From UBA6163 sp041753075 (lineage in GTDB: Bacteria > Planctomycetota > Planctomycetia > Pirellulales > Pirellulaceae), in the NCBI GenBank assembly GCA_041753075.1, contig JBGSVE010000044.1, positions 5,134-69,133 of the forward strand: DNA of 64,000 bases. The letters run 5' to 3'. Position numbers and translations under genes: made by a program. Position 1 is the stretch's first letter; each line of letters starts with the position of its first letter. Of this stretch, positions 7,681-17,785 are shown piece by piece. Below the pieces are notes generated by a model. The model was not told the origin of the DNA. It searched no databases and saw only the letters and a program-made list of their open reading frames with translations.

Positions 7681-9288
7681 TCAATCGCCGGCTGCCCGCG
7701 TCAACAGCGAGACAAATAATTGCCGGTCGATATCGTTCGTAACGAACTTAATCGCTCCGTCGGCCATGCCAACATGAAAGCCGCCTTGATGGGAATCGCC
7801 GGTCCAGGCCAACGGGTCGGCGAAATCGAACGGAGCGTCTTCGGGTTGGCTCCAAACAACCGAGCCTTCGCGTCCGGCCTCAAAGATCATGACGCTGTTG
7901 GACGTCCCGTCAAGAAAATCGCGAAAGCTCGTTTTTCCTTCGGGATTTAGTCCGATTTCCTCGCCGATTACAGCGTGAAAAACAGTATGCCCCGGCGGCA
8001 GGACGGCGCTGGGGTCGACGTAATACTCTGGAACCGATTGCGATAGCGGCAAATTGTGTGGACTGTCCCACGGTTCATCGAGGTGGAATTTTTCGTACAG
8101 TGCCTGCTGTTCAACGAATGGCAAAATCGCAACACGCCAACTGAGCAACGGCTTGCCGGCGGCATCTACGATTGCCGGTGGTGGCAAATGGTTGTAGGCG
8201 GCATGATAATTGTGCATCGCCAACATGATTTGTTTGAGGTGATTGGAAGCCTGCATTCGCCGCGCCGCTTCGCGAGCAGCCTGCACGGCGGGCAATAGCA
8301 ATCCCACCAGCACGCCGGTCGTGGCAATCGAAGCCGACGATTCGATCTGCAGCGTGACGGCGCGACCGTTTTGAACCGGGTTCAGCAGCTTCATCACCTC
8401 GTCGGCCATCCGGCTCATATATTTCTTGGTTGCCTCGGCCACCGCAGGCGACATGCCGCCTTGCATGTCTTGAGCCAGGAACAGCTCCCTGCCGGCGACC
8501 ATTGAGTCACGCAGAATTCGCTCGACATCCACGGCGGCGGCTTCGTCATCACAAAGCAAGATCGTCTTGAACGATCCCTGGGTAACGCCCACGTTGGTGT
8601 TGATGCGAATCGCCTCAATCTTGTCGGGCAACAAACCCAGCGGTTGCAGACTCGGGGGCAATTGCCGCGATTGTTGTTGCGCCAGTCCGCTGAGCATCGG
8701 GCGCAGTGTCTTCAGCGTCGCGACCAGCGTTATGCCAGGGAATCGAGGCATGGGACCCACCAAAGTCGGCAACGGCCCGGTGCCGTTTTCCGCTGTGACG
8801 ACTGCCTTCAAATACGTTGGGTTTGCCGCCACAAAATGTCGCGAATCGACTTGGTGCAAATACACATCCGGCGATTGAGCCAACAAGTACGCATTGATTC
8901 CATCGATTGGTGCCGCAGTGCGAGACTTGAACAGCGAGTCGGAAAGTTTGGCAATTTCGTAATCCTTCGATGTTTCCACGACCACTCCAAACTGTGGACC
9001 GGATGGCGTTGGCATGCCGACAACAACTTTGATCGACGCCAAGTCCATAATGTCGATCCCTAATTGCTCCTTCGCCTGGACCTGGAAGATCTCGATTGGG
9101 AACATCGCTAGGCTAGGATCTTGCATTAACTCCACTGGCGATGCGACAACGACGGCGATCGCATCGTCGGGCACAAATTTCGACGTGATCGCTTGCGTCT
9201 GGGCCGCCGCAACACCGGCGATCAACCCCATCGCGATGGCGATCGAATCTCGCAATATGCGATCGGGGCAACGGAACAACTTGACCAT
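7681..9288 (-). CDS. Secreted DUF1559 (PulG-like) domain protein
   Basis: I choose the ATG at 9288 (535 aa) because it opens a signal peptide (IAIAMGLIAGVAAAQ); the longer frame from 9339 adds 17 polar residues. Residues 35-310 form an unassigned domain. From about 320 the protein has the planctomycete DUF1559 pattern: GLLLPAVQAAREAARR, SNHLKQIMLAMHNYHAAYNHLPP, SWRVAILPFVEQQALY, DGTSNSVMIFEAG, and the H-X9 segment GFHVGMADGAIKFV. In most DUF1559 proteins the domain follows a type IV prepilin N-terminus; here the pilin-like helix is internal and preceded by an ordinary signal peptide, so this is a variant architecture. Role unknown. Its 3' end lies 16 bp from the IS. Confidence 0.8.
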   Translation of the reverse strand: MVKLFRCPDRILRDSIAIAMGLIAGVAAAQTQAITSKFVPDDAIAVVVASPVELMQDPSLAMFPIEIFQVQAKEQLGIDIMDLASIKVVVGMPTPSGPQFGVVVETSKDYEIAKLSDSLFKSRTAAPIDGINAYLLAQSPDVYLHQVDSRHFVAANPTYLKAVVTAENGTGPLPTLVGPMPRFPGITLVATLKTLRPMLSGLAQQQSRQLPPSLQPLGLLPDKIEAIRINTNVGVTQGSFKTILLCDDEAAAVDVERILRDSMVAGRELFLAQDMQGGMSPAVAEATKKYMSRMADEVMKLLNPVQNGRAVTLQIESSASIATTGVLVGLLLPAVQAAREAARRMQASNHLKQIMLAMHNYHAAYNHLPPPAIVDAAGKPLLSWRVAILPFVEQQALYEKFHLDEPWDSPHNLPLSQSVPEYYVDPSAVLPPGHTVFHAVIGEEIGLNPEGKTSFRDFLDGTSNSVMIFEAGREGSVVWSQPEDAPFDFADPLAWTGDSHQGGFHVGMADGAIKFVTNDIDRQLFVSLLTRAAGD

Positions 9289-9452
9289 GGAAAACTCGCT
9301 ATGGCGAAAAGGGGACGAACGCGTCGGAACACAAATCAATGTAATAATTCTTTGCTTCGCCGACCATCACGTGGGTGTTCCCGTGAATTCCAATCAGGGG
9401 AAACGTTACACTTTGTTGCATCAACCACCCCACGCAAGATCGGAAATCACCA

Positions 9453-11090
<1,638 letters not shown>

Positions 11091-11097
11091 TGCCGCA

Positions 11098-11511
11098 TCA
11101 TTTCTTGCGAAGCTGTCCTGCGCTGGTTTCAAAGTAACGTCGGCGACGGTGGTGCGATGAATCGTCACCGCTGGCTGCGGCAGCTTGGGCACCGCGCAAG
11201 TCATCAAGATTCGCGGCGCAGTAACGGCAACCGACCTGCTCAATGTGAAAGCGAAGGTAGTCAGCGGCTGTATCGTCAAGAACGCCCAACAAGTACTGTG
11301 ACAACTCATCACGCGACGGGCATGACAAACGTCGCCTTCGCCAAATCACGCCGACGCTGTGCAGTCCCGCGTCTTCGCGGCCGATCACTGTTTGCAGACG
11401 CCGCCGCAACGATTCATCTTCGCGAAGTTGGCGCTCGATTTCCGCAAGTTGCTCGGTCGGTAGCGCTTCTTCGAGATACGCGCTAAGCTGGGAATCGGTT
11501 GGTTGAATCAA
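11098..11511 (-). CDS. Small anti-sigma-like protein, function uncertain
   Basis: 137 residues. The first 40 (DSQLSAYLEEALPTEQLAEIERQLREDESLRRRL) resemble the helical start of anti-sigma zinc-finger proteins, but without their Cys/His ligands. Residues 65-110 contain SRDELSQYLLGVLDD and then HIEQVGCRYCAANLDDL, a CXXC in the position of an anti-sigma HCC-type motif. No membrane segment is visible, so it would be cytoplasmic. No sigma factor gene is adjacent, so the assignment rests on pattern only; it could equally be a planctomycete protein of another role. It runs in the same direction as the pilin-like gene 18 bp upstream. Confidence 0.5.
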   Translation of the reverse strand: MIQPTDSQLSAYLEEALPTEQLAEIERQLREDESLRRRLQTVIGREDAGLHSVGVIWRRRRLSCPSRDELSQYLLGVLDDTAADYLRFHIEQVGCRYCAANLDDLRGAQAAAASGDDSSHHRRRRYFETSAGQLRKK

Positions 11512-11529
11512 GGTCTCAAAAGTATATCA

Positions 11530-11934
11530 TCACAACGTGCTGCGGTCGCGATCGAAACCGTGTTCGTTGAATGTTACGGTGCCGCGACGCGACACCAAGG
11601 CGTCACCAAAGCGAGTCAGCGTCAGCGACCAACTTGTGGACAAACTGCCGGTGTGACCCGGTGAAAATTCGCCGACGGCAAAGAAGGTCGGCTCGGGACG
11701 TTCAAGGTCGAGTTGATTCAGCGCGGCGGCATAGTGTCCGTGCAACCGATAAAACTTGTCTTGCGCGAGTTGAATGCTGGCCAGGTATTGGTGAGACTCG
11801 GCACTGAGTCTGCGATCGCCAAAGATTTGATAAACACCAAACCCCGTCGTAACGCAAACACCGAGCACCAGCGCGACGACGATTCGCCGCAATGGGTGGT
11901 AACGATTTGATTTGGAAAGCGGGTTTGGATTCAT
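11530..11934 (-). CDS. Single-pass membrane protein with pilin-like C-terminal part
   Basis: Starting at the ATG at 11934 (134 aa) the protein has a basic N-terminus, one membrane helix (RRIVVALVLGVCVTTGFGVYQIF, about 17-39) and an outer part. The segment SIQLAQDKFYRLHGHYAAALNQLD resembles the AQ..F...G.Y....L motif after the helix of type IV pilins and pseudopilins, but the GFTLxE prepilin cleavage site is absent. A longer frame reaches 12015 without an obvious start signal. The gene lies 18 bp before the anti-sigma-like gene and is probably cotranscribed. Function unknown. Confidence 0.55.
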   Translation of the reverse strand: MNPNPLSKSNRYHPLRRIVVALVLGVCVTTGFGVYQIFGDRRLSAESHQYLASIQLAQDKFYRLHGHYAAALNQLDLERPEPTFFAVGEFSPGHTGSLSTSWSLTLTRFGDALVSRRGTVTFNEHGFDRDRSTL

Positions 11935-12203
11935 CGTTGAATACGAGATGCAAAATTCTCGTCGCAAATTGGACCGGTAAAGCCTAGGACCATCCCGAAT
12001 CCGCAAGCGAGTCACGGATCGTTATTTGCCGGGGAATCGCTGCAACGGTTGCTGGATTTGACGGTAGTTTCCGATTTTAGGGCCAAAATCATATGGGTAG
12101 ACTTGACTAAGTGGTTCACATGCGTACACTCGCCAATCGCTTCAATTGCCTGGTACTCGAACTGGCTCGTACCGCCGAATATTTCAACCACGAGGGATCG
12201 AGA

Positions 12204-14165
12204 ATGAGAAAAACAGCAGCTTCGACGGCAACGGACACGGCTCAACGCCCACTTGATGCCGCAGACCCGTTGGTACGGCTTCGCGACGATTTTGGTTTGG
12301 ATCAATTTCAACCTGGCCAGCGCGAGGTGATTGACCGATTGCTGGCCGGCCGCAGCGCCGCGGCTGTTTTTCCGACCGGTGGCGGCAAGTCGCTCTGTTA
12401 CCAACTTCCGGCGCTCATGTTGCCAGGAACGACTGTCGTTATTTCACCTTTGATCGCATTGATGAAGGACCAGTGTGATTCGCTGGCGCGGCGTGGCATT
12501 GCAGCGGCGCGGTTGGATTCGACACTGTCGGCCGCGGAGATGTCCGCCGCAATGCAAGGTATACGGCGCGGCGATATTAAATTGCTATTCGTTGCACCGG
12601 AGCGGTTTTTCAACGAGCGATTCCGTGCCGCCGTTGGTGATTTGAAAATTTCATTGTTCGCCGTCGATGAAGCGCACTGCATCAGCCGCTGGGGCCACAA
12701 TTTTCGTCCTGACTATTTGAAGCTTGCCGAACTGGCGCGAGATTTGGGTGCCGAGCGAGTCTTGGCATTGACGGCGACGGCGACACCGGCGGTGCTTGAT
12801 GACATTTGTGACGCCTTTGCGATTGAACCGCACGACGCGATTCGCACACCATTTTTTCGCCCGAACTTGCAATTGCGTTCACAAGTTCTTGTCGCCAGCG
12901 AACGCGACGCGGCGATTTGCCAATGGATCCAGTCGCGCCCCCGTGGCGCGACGATCGTCTATGTGACTTTGCAAAAAACGGCGATGGCCGTGGCGGAACT
13001 GCTCGCCGCACGCGGCCTGCCGGCAAGGCCGTACCACGCGGGCATGGACGATGACGTTCGTGCTCAAACACAGCAATGGTTTACCCAGTCATCCGATGGC
13101 ATCGTCGTTGCCACGATCGCATTTGGGATGGGCATCGACAAACCCGACATTCGTTATGTCTATCACTATAATTCGCCGGCTTCACTGGAAGCCTACGCCC
13201 AAGAGATCGGTCGCGCTGGACGTGACGGTCGCGAGTCAATTTGTCATTGGTTGGTGGTTCCTGAGGATCGTGTCGTACTCGAGAACTTTGTTTACGGGGA
13301 TACACCGACGCGCCATGCCGTTGGCAAATTCGTGGACTTTGTCGTTGGCCAAGGCCAGACGTTTCATCTCAGCCATTATCACACGTCCGCTGAAACCGAT
13401 ATTCGAATGTTGGTCACACGAACGCTGCTGACGTACCTTGAGCTTGATGGGTACATCGTGGCGAAGTCGCCGCGATACGACACTTACAAGATCAAACCAC
13501 TGGTCACGTCGGCGTCGATATTGGCTCACTTCAACGGCGAGCGGCGCGACTTTATAGGCGGCATGTTGTCGTGTTTGACCAAAGGCCGCACTTGGTTTTT
13601 GTTGAACATGGCGGTCGCCGGAAAACGCTTGAACTGCGAACGCGAGCGGTTGGTTAAGGCGGTCGAGTATTTGGCTGAAAAGAGTTGGGTCGAAGTCGAA
13701 GTGTCAGATCTCGTTCACGGTTATCAAAAAACGCGATCCGTCACCGACGCAAAGCTATTGGCCGATCAATTGTTCGAGCGGATGGAGAAGCGCGAAGGCG
13801 AAGAGGTCCGACGACTCGACGGTGCGTTTGGGTTAGCCAAGGCGACCGAGTGCTTGGCAGCAATGTTGTCACAACACTTTGGCGAAACACTGGCGAAGCC
13901 GTGTGGTCATTGCACGTCTTGCCAGGGCGAAGGAAATTTCATTATTCCGCCTATCGCTGCCCGCAACGTCGGAACCTCGGCAACGTCGGCGGTGGCAACG
14001 CTGGCGAAAAAGTACCCGGACCAATTGGCAACACCACGCGACCGCGCTCGATTTCTGTGCGGCATGTCCAGTCCTGGGTTCGTGCGAAGTCGCCTGTCTC
14101 GCGACGCCAGTTTTGGAATCTGCGAAGGGGTTCCGTACCAAACCGTCCTGGCGGCGTTGAGCTAG
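12204..14165 (+). CDS. recQ: RecQ-family ATP-dependent DNA helicase
   Basis: 3'-5' DNA helicase of recombination and repair. From the ATG at 12204 (653 aa; GAGGGA lies upstream) the motifs run in order: FGLDQFQPGQREVI (motif 0), the Walker A TGGGKSLCY (about 58), ISPLIALMKDQ, the DEAH box VDEAHCISRWGHNFRPDY (about 153-170), LTATATP, YHAGMDDDVR, ATIAFGMGIDKPDIRYVYHY and EIGRAGRDG. The RecQ zinc-binding Cys set is present near 550-570 (ATEC, then PCGHCTSC). No clear HRDC domain; the tail of about 80 residues is unassigned. An in-frame start at 12111 would add 31 residues unlike RecQ. It has its own promoter region, divergent from the pilin-like gene. Confidence 0.93.
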   Translation: MRKTAASTATDTAQRPLDAADPLVRLRDDFGLDQFQPGQREVIDRLLAGRSAAAVFPTGGGKSLCYQLPALMLPGTTVVISPLIALMKDQCDSLARRGIAAARLDSTLSAAEMSAAMQGIRRGDIKLLFVAPERFFNERFRAAVGDLKISLFAVDEAHCISRWGHNFRPDYLKLAELARDLGAERVLALTATATPAVLDDICDAFAIEPHDAIRTPFFRPNLQLRSQVLVASERDAAICQWIQSRPRGATIVYVTLQKTAMAVAELLAARGLPARPYHAGMDDDVRAQTQQWFTQSSDGIVVATIAFGMGIDKPDIRYVYHYNSPASLEAYAQEIGRAGRDGRESICHWLVVPEDRVVLENFVYGDTPTRHAVGKFVDFVVGQGQTFHLSHYHTSAETDIRMLVTRTLLTYLELDGYIVAKSPRYDTYKIKPLVTSASILAHFNGERRDFIGGMLSCLTKGRTWFLLNMAVAGKRLNCERERLVKAVEYLAEKSWVEVEVSDLVHGYQKTRSVTDAKLLADQLFERMEKREGEEVRRLDGAFGLAKATECLAAMLSQHFGETLAKPCGHCTSCQGEGNFIIPPIAARNVGTSATSAVATLAKKYPDQLATPRDRARFLCGMSSPGFVRSRLSRDASFGICEGVPYQTVLAALS

Positions 14166-14241
14166 TGGTAAGTCACTATTAAATATTAGGGCCAGCGGCT
14201 AGTGTTCTACGACGCTGCTCCAAACCTAAACTAGAGTATGC

Positions 14242-14910
14242 CTACTGCGTGATGATCGTGGCGTCCAGCGCGACGGTATCGCTGTAGTCGTACGAGTGGA
14301 AGAACCGCGCCAGTCGGCTGGCCAGGACGCTCAGGTACAAGGCGCGAAACTTTGTTTCAGTGGTTTCGCTTGTATATTGCCCGGCAGTTTCGGGATAGGT
14401 GAACTCTTCGAGATGGCGGCGAAATTCTTCGGCACCGGTGGCGACGTCGTAAACCGTCGTGGTCACGGTGGCCCGACCACGATACAATGTCGCGCCATCA
14501 CGCAACTTTAAATTCGTCATTTCGATCGCCACGACTTTGTCAGCCTTCACGCCGCGACCAATGTCAATAAACTCGATCGCGTCCCAGCCCTTACTGTCGC
14601 GCCATTGCTGGACTTCGTCTTCGCGAACCAGTTCGATGTCTTTGATTTCGCGTTTCAAGATTTCAGCAACGCGGCGACTGAGCATTCGAGCCGATGCGTC
14701 GTCGCTGTATTGACTGCTATCGGTCAGCGTGATGACGGCGACTCGCTTTTCCTTCAGCCCTGCGAATTCGGCCTTGACCGAATGGCCACGCACGACGTTC
14801 ATCAAGTTGGCGGCAAGTCCCAAACACCCAGTTTGGACCAACGCAATGATCGCGACGATCAAAAAGAAGCCACAATTGCGACGGTAGCGGGAACGGAAAG
14901 CTGTCATCAC
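14242..14910 (-). CDS. Predicted lipoprotein, unknown function
   Basis: 222 residues. A positively charged start (FRSRYRRN) leads into FFLIVAIIALVQTGC, a signal peptide ending in a lipobox (VQTGC), so the mature protein is a lipid-anchored periplasmic protein. The body begins KRVAVITLTDSSQ, followed by ARMLSRRVAEILKREIKDIELVRED, and has the alpha/beta pattern of proteins that share the TolB N-terminal/LpoB-like fold, with later strands GATLYRGRATVTTTVYDVATG. I infer a small periplasmic alpha/beta domain; the partner is unknown. An upstream run of AAGGATTC precedes the ATG. It is convergent with recQ, 76 bp apart. Confidence 0.65.
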   Translation of the reverse strand: MMTAFRSRYRRNCGFFLIVAIIALVQTGCLGLAANLMNVVRGHSVKAEFAGLKEKRVAVITLTDSSQYSDDASARMLSRRVAEILKREIKDIELVREDEVQQWRDSKGWDAIEFIDIGRGVKADKVVAIEMTNLKLRDGATLYRGRATVTTTVYDVATGAEEFRRHLEEFTYPETAGQYTSETTETKFRALYLSVLASRLARFFHSYDYSDTVALDATIITQ

Positions 14911-15101
14911 GAATCCTTTCGTAGATCGTCGCCAAATACGCCCTACTGGAGCGCCGGCTGATCACCCGCGAACACTAGCGAACTTTCCGTTTCGGCTGCA
15001 AGCCAAATTCCGCAGCGGAGGACACGTGGCTCGCCGACCGCTTGAGCAGCGTAATCGGCCAAGCGATCCGAGACCGCTTGATCGTGATCACACCACGACG
15101 C

Positions 15102-15521
15102 TCAACGAAGCAAGAAACGACTTAAATCGCAGCCCCAGCTCGACGGGAACGAAGATTCAGAAGCACTCCGGTGCATCGGCAGCGTCCAACAGCGGATGAA
15201 CTCCACGATCGATAATGATCCCGGGACTTGGCGACCTGATTTGTCTTTTGACCTAGCCCTGAAATAGACCCGACCATTCTTCACTTCGATGATCCGGCGA
15301 TCGGAGATCGGGCCGCCCGTCATGTAGCGGGCTAGGCACTTCAGTACGTCCGCTGGATCGCTGAGCTGCGTCGGTGGCGGCTGAATAAAAACAACCCAGT
15401 CGATCGTTTGGAGTTGCTTTAATGATTCCTCGACGACGGCAGCGTCGTCGACTTTCAGTTTGCCACTGCGCAGCATCGCTTTCACGCCGCGAAGGAAACA
15501 GCCTGATTGAATTGGCTCCAC
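15102..15521 (-). pseudogene. IS91-family (Y2-type) transposase fragment
   Basis: The frame contains DWVVFIQPPPTQL, VLKCLARYMTGGPISDRRIIEVKNGRV and YFRARSKDKSGR, which is the middle-to-late part of the IS91/IS801-type rolling-circle transposase; the catalytic HUH and Tyr regions upstream are missing. After SIVEFIRCWTL the similarity stops and the reading continues into unrelated residues. It overlaps the integrase fragment at 15482-15521 in another frame. The pair is the leftover of an element after an internal deletion. Confidence 0.75.
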
Positions 15522-15727
15522 GAAGATTCATTGACTTGAATCATCCACAACTGGAACTCGCGAATCTGCTCAGGCCCGAGGTCTTCGGGGAGCTTGCCGA
15601 AAGGTTTAGCGAAGCGATCGACGTGATAGGTGTAAGAATCGATGGTACGCGGTGCGAGGTTTCGCACGAGCATGTCTTCGGCCATGCGTTTGGTGATGGC
15701 GGTGGTGCGTTTGTGATAGGGCGTCAT
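15482..15727 (-). pseudogene. Tyrosine recombinase N-terminal fragment of an IS91-like element
   Basis: The 81 residues, TKRMAEDMLVRNLAPRTIDSYTYHVDRFAKPFGK followed by LGPEQIREFQLWMIQ, are the SAM-like DNA-binding domain of a tyrosine recombinase of the kind encoded beside IS91-like transposases. The frame breaks at QFNQAVSFAA, where relatives continue, and joins transposase sequence. The catalytic domain is gone. Confidence 0.72.
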
Positions 15728-16117
15728 GTGGAATCTCTCAAGTCAGCAGTAATGATCCTGGTGACGGATCGGTCACCACGGCACTGCCAAGCATGTTTGC
15801 CGCTACAAAAAGCGCAAGTGATTTAATCGGAATCATCGGACCAAGGTGAAAACTATTTTGACCATTGCGAGTTAGAGCCGTGCAAGCCGCTAAGCGTGTT
15901 GCGAGCGTCACAAATCGCGGCAACGCCGTCGGCCTCGGGGCAGTGGGTTGGCAGGGATGCCAACCCCAACGCATCAGGATGATGCAAGCGCAAGAGAAAC
16001 GCCGCGTGTCTTAGCAAAGACTAAAGATGCAGGGCAAGAAGTAGACCGCAATGCCCGGAGCCGAGCGGTTTAGTTCAACGACCAACGTAACCGGGCCGCC
16101 GCCAACCACGTTACCAT
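15728..16117. other. Non-coding stretch beside the IS91 remnant, with one strong hairpin
   Basis: No convincing gene in these 390 bases. GGGTTGGCA (15945-15953) and TGCCAACCC (15958-15966) form a perfect 9-bp hairpin with a GGGA loop. IS91-type elements carry hairpins near their ends, so this could mark one end of the old element, but nothing else fixes the boundary. Confidence 0.45.
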
Positions 16118-16645
16118 TTAGTTTGATCCGGACGGCGGCGCCGGTTCACGTAATTGTACGCCAGCGATGGCTGGCACCACAATTTGCTTTGTCATTCGAA
16201 TGCAGGCCAGGGAAATGCCGCGAGGGGATTCATACACGCCGCGTTGATCGCCGACAAAACCACACTTTCTGTAAAACGGAGCAGCGTTGAGCGTGGAGTC
16301 CAGGGTCAAGCGGGTTAATCTTGATTCTATCGCGTGAGATTCCAAATGCGCCATCATTGCGCTGCCGACGCCGCGACCCATTCTGTCGGGTTGCACGAAT
16401 ACGGCATCCACTTGACCGGTTGCATATTCGAGTATTCCTGTACCGACCACGTTTTCATTCAAGGTGGCAACATACCAACTTCGCGCAACGGATTGAATGA
16501 AATCATCCGTGATCTCGCCAGCCGTCCACGCCGCCAACTGCTCTTCGGGGTAGTGTCCCGTACATTGGTCAAGAATCGCGGCGTTGCGAATATCCCACGC
16601 GGCAATCGCGTCTTGAAGCTCGGCTTTGCGGATGACAAGTTCCAT
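16118..16645 (-). CDS. GNAT-family N-acetyltransferase
   Basis: Transfers an acetyl group from acetyl-CoA to an amine; substrate unknown. The 175-residue protein has the GNAT order: start strand MELVIRKAELQDA, central strands WYVATLNENVVGTGILEY, strand VDAVFVQPDRMGRGVGSAMM, which contains the Q/RxxGxG/A pyrophosphate-binding loop, then LTLDSTLNAAPFYRKCGFVG, the usual C-terminal NA.FY...GF block. The last 25 residues after SLACIRMTKQI are an unassigned tail. The gene stands alone next to IS91 debris, which leaves open that it arrived with mobile DNA; I see no direct sign of it. Confidence 0.85.
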   Translation of the reverse strand: MELVIRKAELQDAIAAWDIRNAAILDQCTGHYPEEQLAAWTAGEITDDFIQSVARSWYVATLNENVVGTGILEYATGQVDAVFVQPDRMGRGVGSAMMAHLESHAIESRLTRLTLDSTLNAAPFYRKCGFVGDQRGVYESPRGISLACIRMTKQIVVPAIAGVQLREPAPPSGSN

Positions 16646-17063
16646 TGATTCTGCTGGCGAACCGAATAATTATCCCAGGGTCAGCCAGGGGGTAATGCTT
16701 TAATACCCCAACTCAGCCGCGCATTAAAGGTTTTATGCTCGGCTCACCCGTGAATAAAAGGAATAGCCCGATGGCGGGGGTGACGGTATGTGGGAAAGTT
16801 TGGCGATCGAGATCTGCGGCTTGTCGGTGACCTGACTTTCCGATATCTCTGGCGGATAAACATTGCTTACTGTACGAACTCCCACATTTGGAGGCCGAAG
16901 AGTTAGCGAAACGTAGGTTGGAAAAAATCGACTGCAGGGATAATGCCTGTTGATACGGCGGAGGCGAATTTAGCCCAAATGGTTGTTGGGCCCAGTTTTG
17001 TCTGCGCTGATCCAGAGGCTTTGAATAACCGGGGCCAACACCCGTCGGCTAACATACTGAGAA
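16646..17063. other. Intergenic stretch without a recognisable gene
   Basis: 418 bases between the divergent GNAT and Maf genes. It should hold both promoters, but no clear -35/-10 pair is visible. GGGGTA at 16690-16695 and TACCCC at 16705-16710 can form a short stem. Open frames here have no protein-like features. Confidence 0.4.
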
Positions 17064-17738
17064 ATGCATGCCTACCTGCGTAAAATGCCACCGGAATTGC
17101 CGTTGATGCGATCGCTGCCTGCGGGGCCAATTCCTGCGGGAACGAGGTTGATTTTGGCCAGCGGTTCGCCGCGCCGGGCGGAATTGCTGGCGGCAGCGGG
17201 GTATCGGTTCTCGATCGATCCGCCGGCTGAGGGGGCCGAGTGTGGGATTTGCAGCCGCGAGACGGCGCCGGAAATGGTGGCGCGGTTGGCGTATCAAAAA
17301 GCTGCGGATGTGGCGGCTCGTTATACCAGCGGTTTGCTGCTCGCCGCCGACACGCTCGCTAGCTGTCTGGGTCAAATCCTCGGCAAGCCGAGTAATCGCG
17401 AGCACGCCGCGCAAATGCTGCGAATGCTCAGTGGCCGCGACCACAGCGTATTTACGGGAATTTGCTTGTGGGACGTCCAGTCGGGCAAACGGACCGTTGA
17501 TGTCACGAAAACGGGGATGCGGATGGCGGAATTGAGCCCTGAAACGCTCGATCAATACCTCGAATCGATGAAATGGGAAGGCAAAGCGGGCGCTTTTGGC
17601 TATCAAGACGGGAATGATTGGTTGACGATTACCGACGGTGGCAGCGAAAGTAACGTCGTGGGGCTGCCGATGGAGCGTTTGGCAGAATTACTCAATCGTT
17701 TCGACCAATCGTCCGATTTTGTAGTATGTAGCGGTTAG
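17064..17738 (+). CDS. Maf-family nucleoside triphosphate pyrophosphatase
   Basis: Maf proteins hydrolyse dTTP/UTP or modified nucleotides to monophosphates and act as house-cleaning enzymes. The signatures are clear: LILASGSPRRAELLAAAGY (about 28-46), LLLAADTLAS in the place of the ADT motif, GKPSNREHAAQMLRMLSG, and GKAGAFGYQD...GSESNVVGLPMERL near the end. Usual length is 190-210; the extra N-terminal residues suggest that translation may start at the ATG at 17106 (MRSLPAG) rather than at 17064. It is followed 47 bp later by a DUF1573 gene on the same strand. YhdE/YceF subgroup not resolved. Confidence 0.88.
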   Translation: MHAYLRKMPPELPLMRSLPAGPIPAGTRLILASGSPRRAELLAAAGYRFSIDPPAEGAECGICSRETAPEMVARLAYQKAADVAARYTSGLLLAADTLASCLGQILGKPSNREHAAQMLRMLSGRDHSVFTGICLWDVQSGKRTVDVTKTGMRMAELSPETLDQYLESMKWEGKAGAFGYQDGNDWLTITDGGSESNVVGLPMERLAELLNRFDQSSDFVVCSG

Positions 17739-17785
17739 AGTGAATTTCCTATTGAACGCGCGACCCATCGGCGGACCCACTGGCA

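Noticed and set aside
15738..15974. Minus-strand frame of 78 codons upstream of the integrase fragment
   Set aside because: No start signal or family pattern, and it crosses the 9-bp hairpin at 15945-15966.
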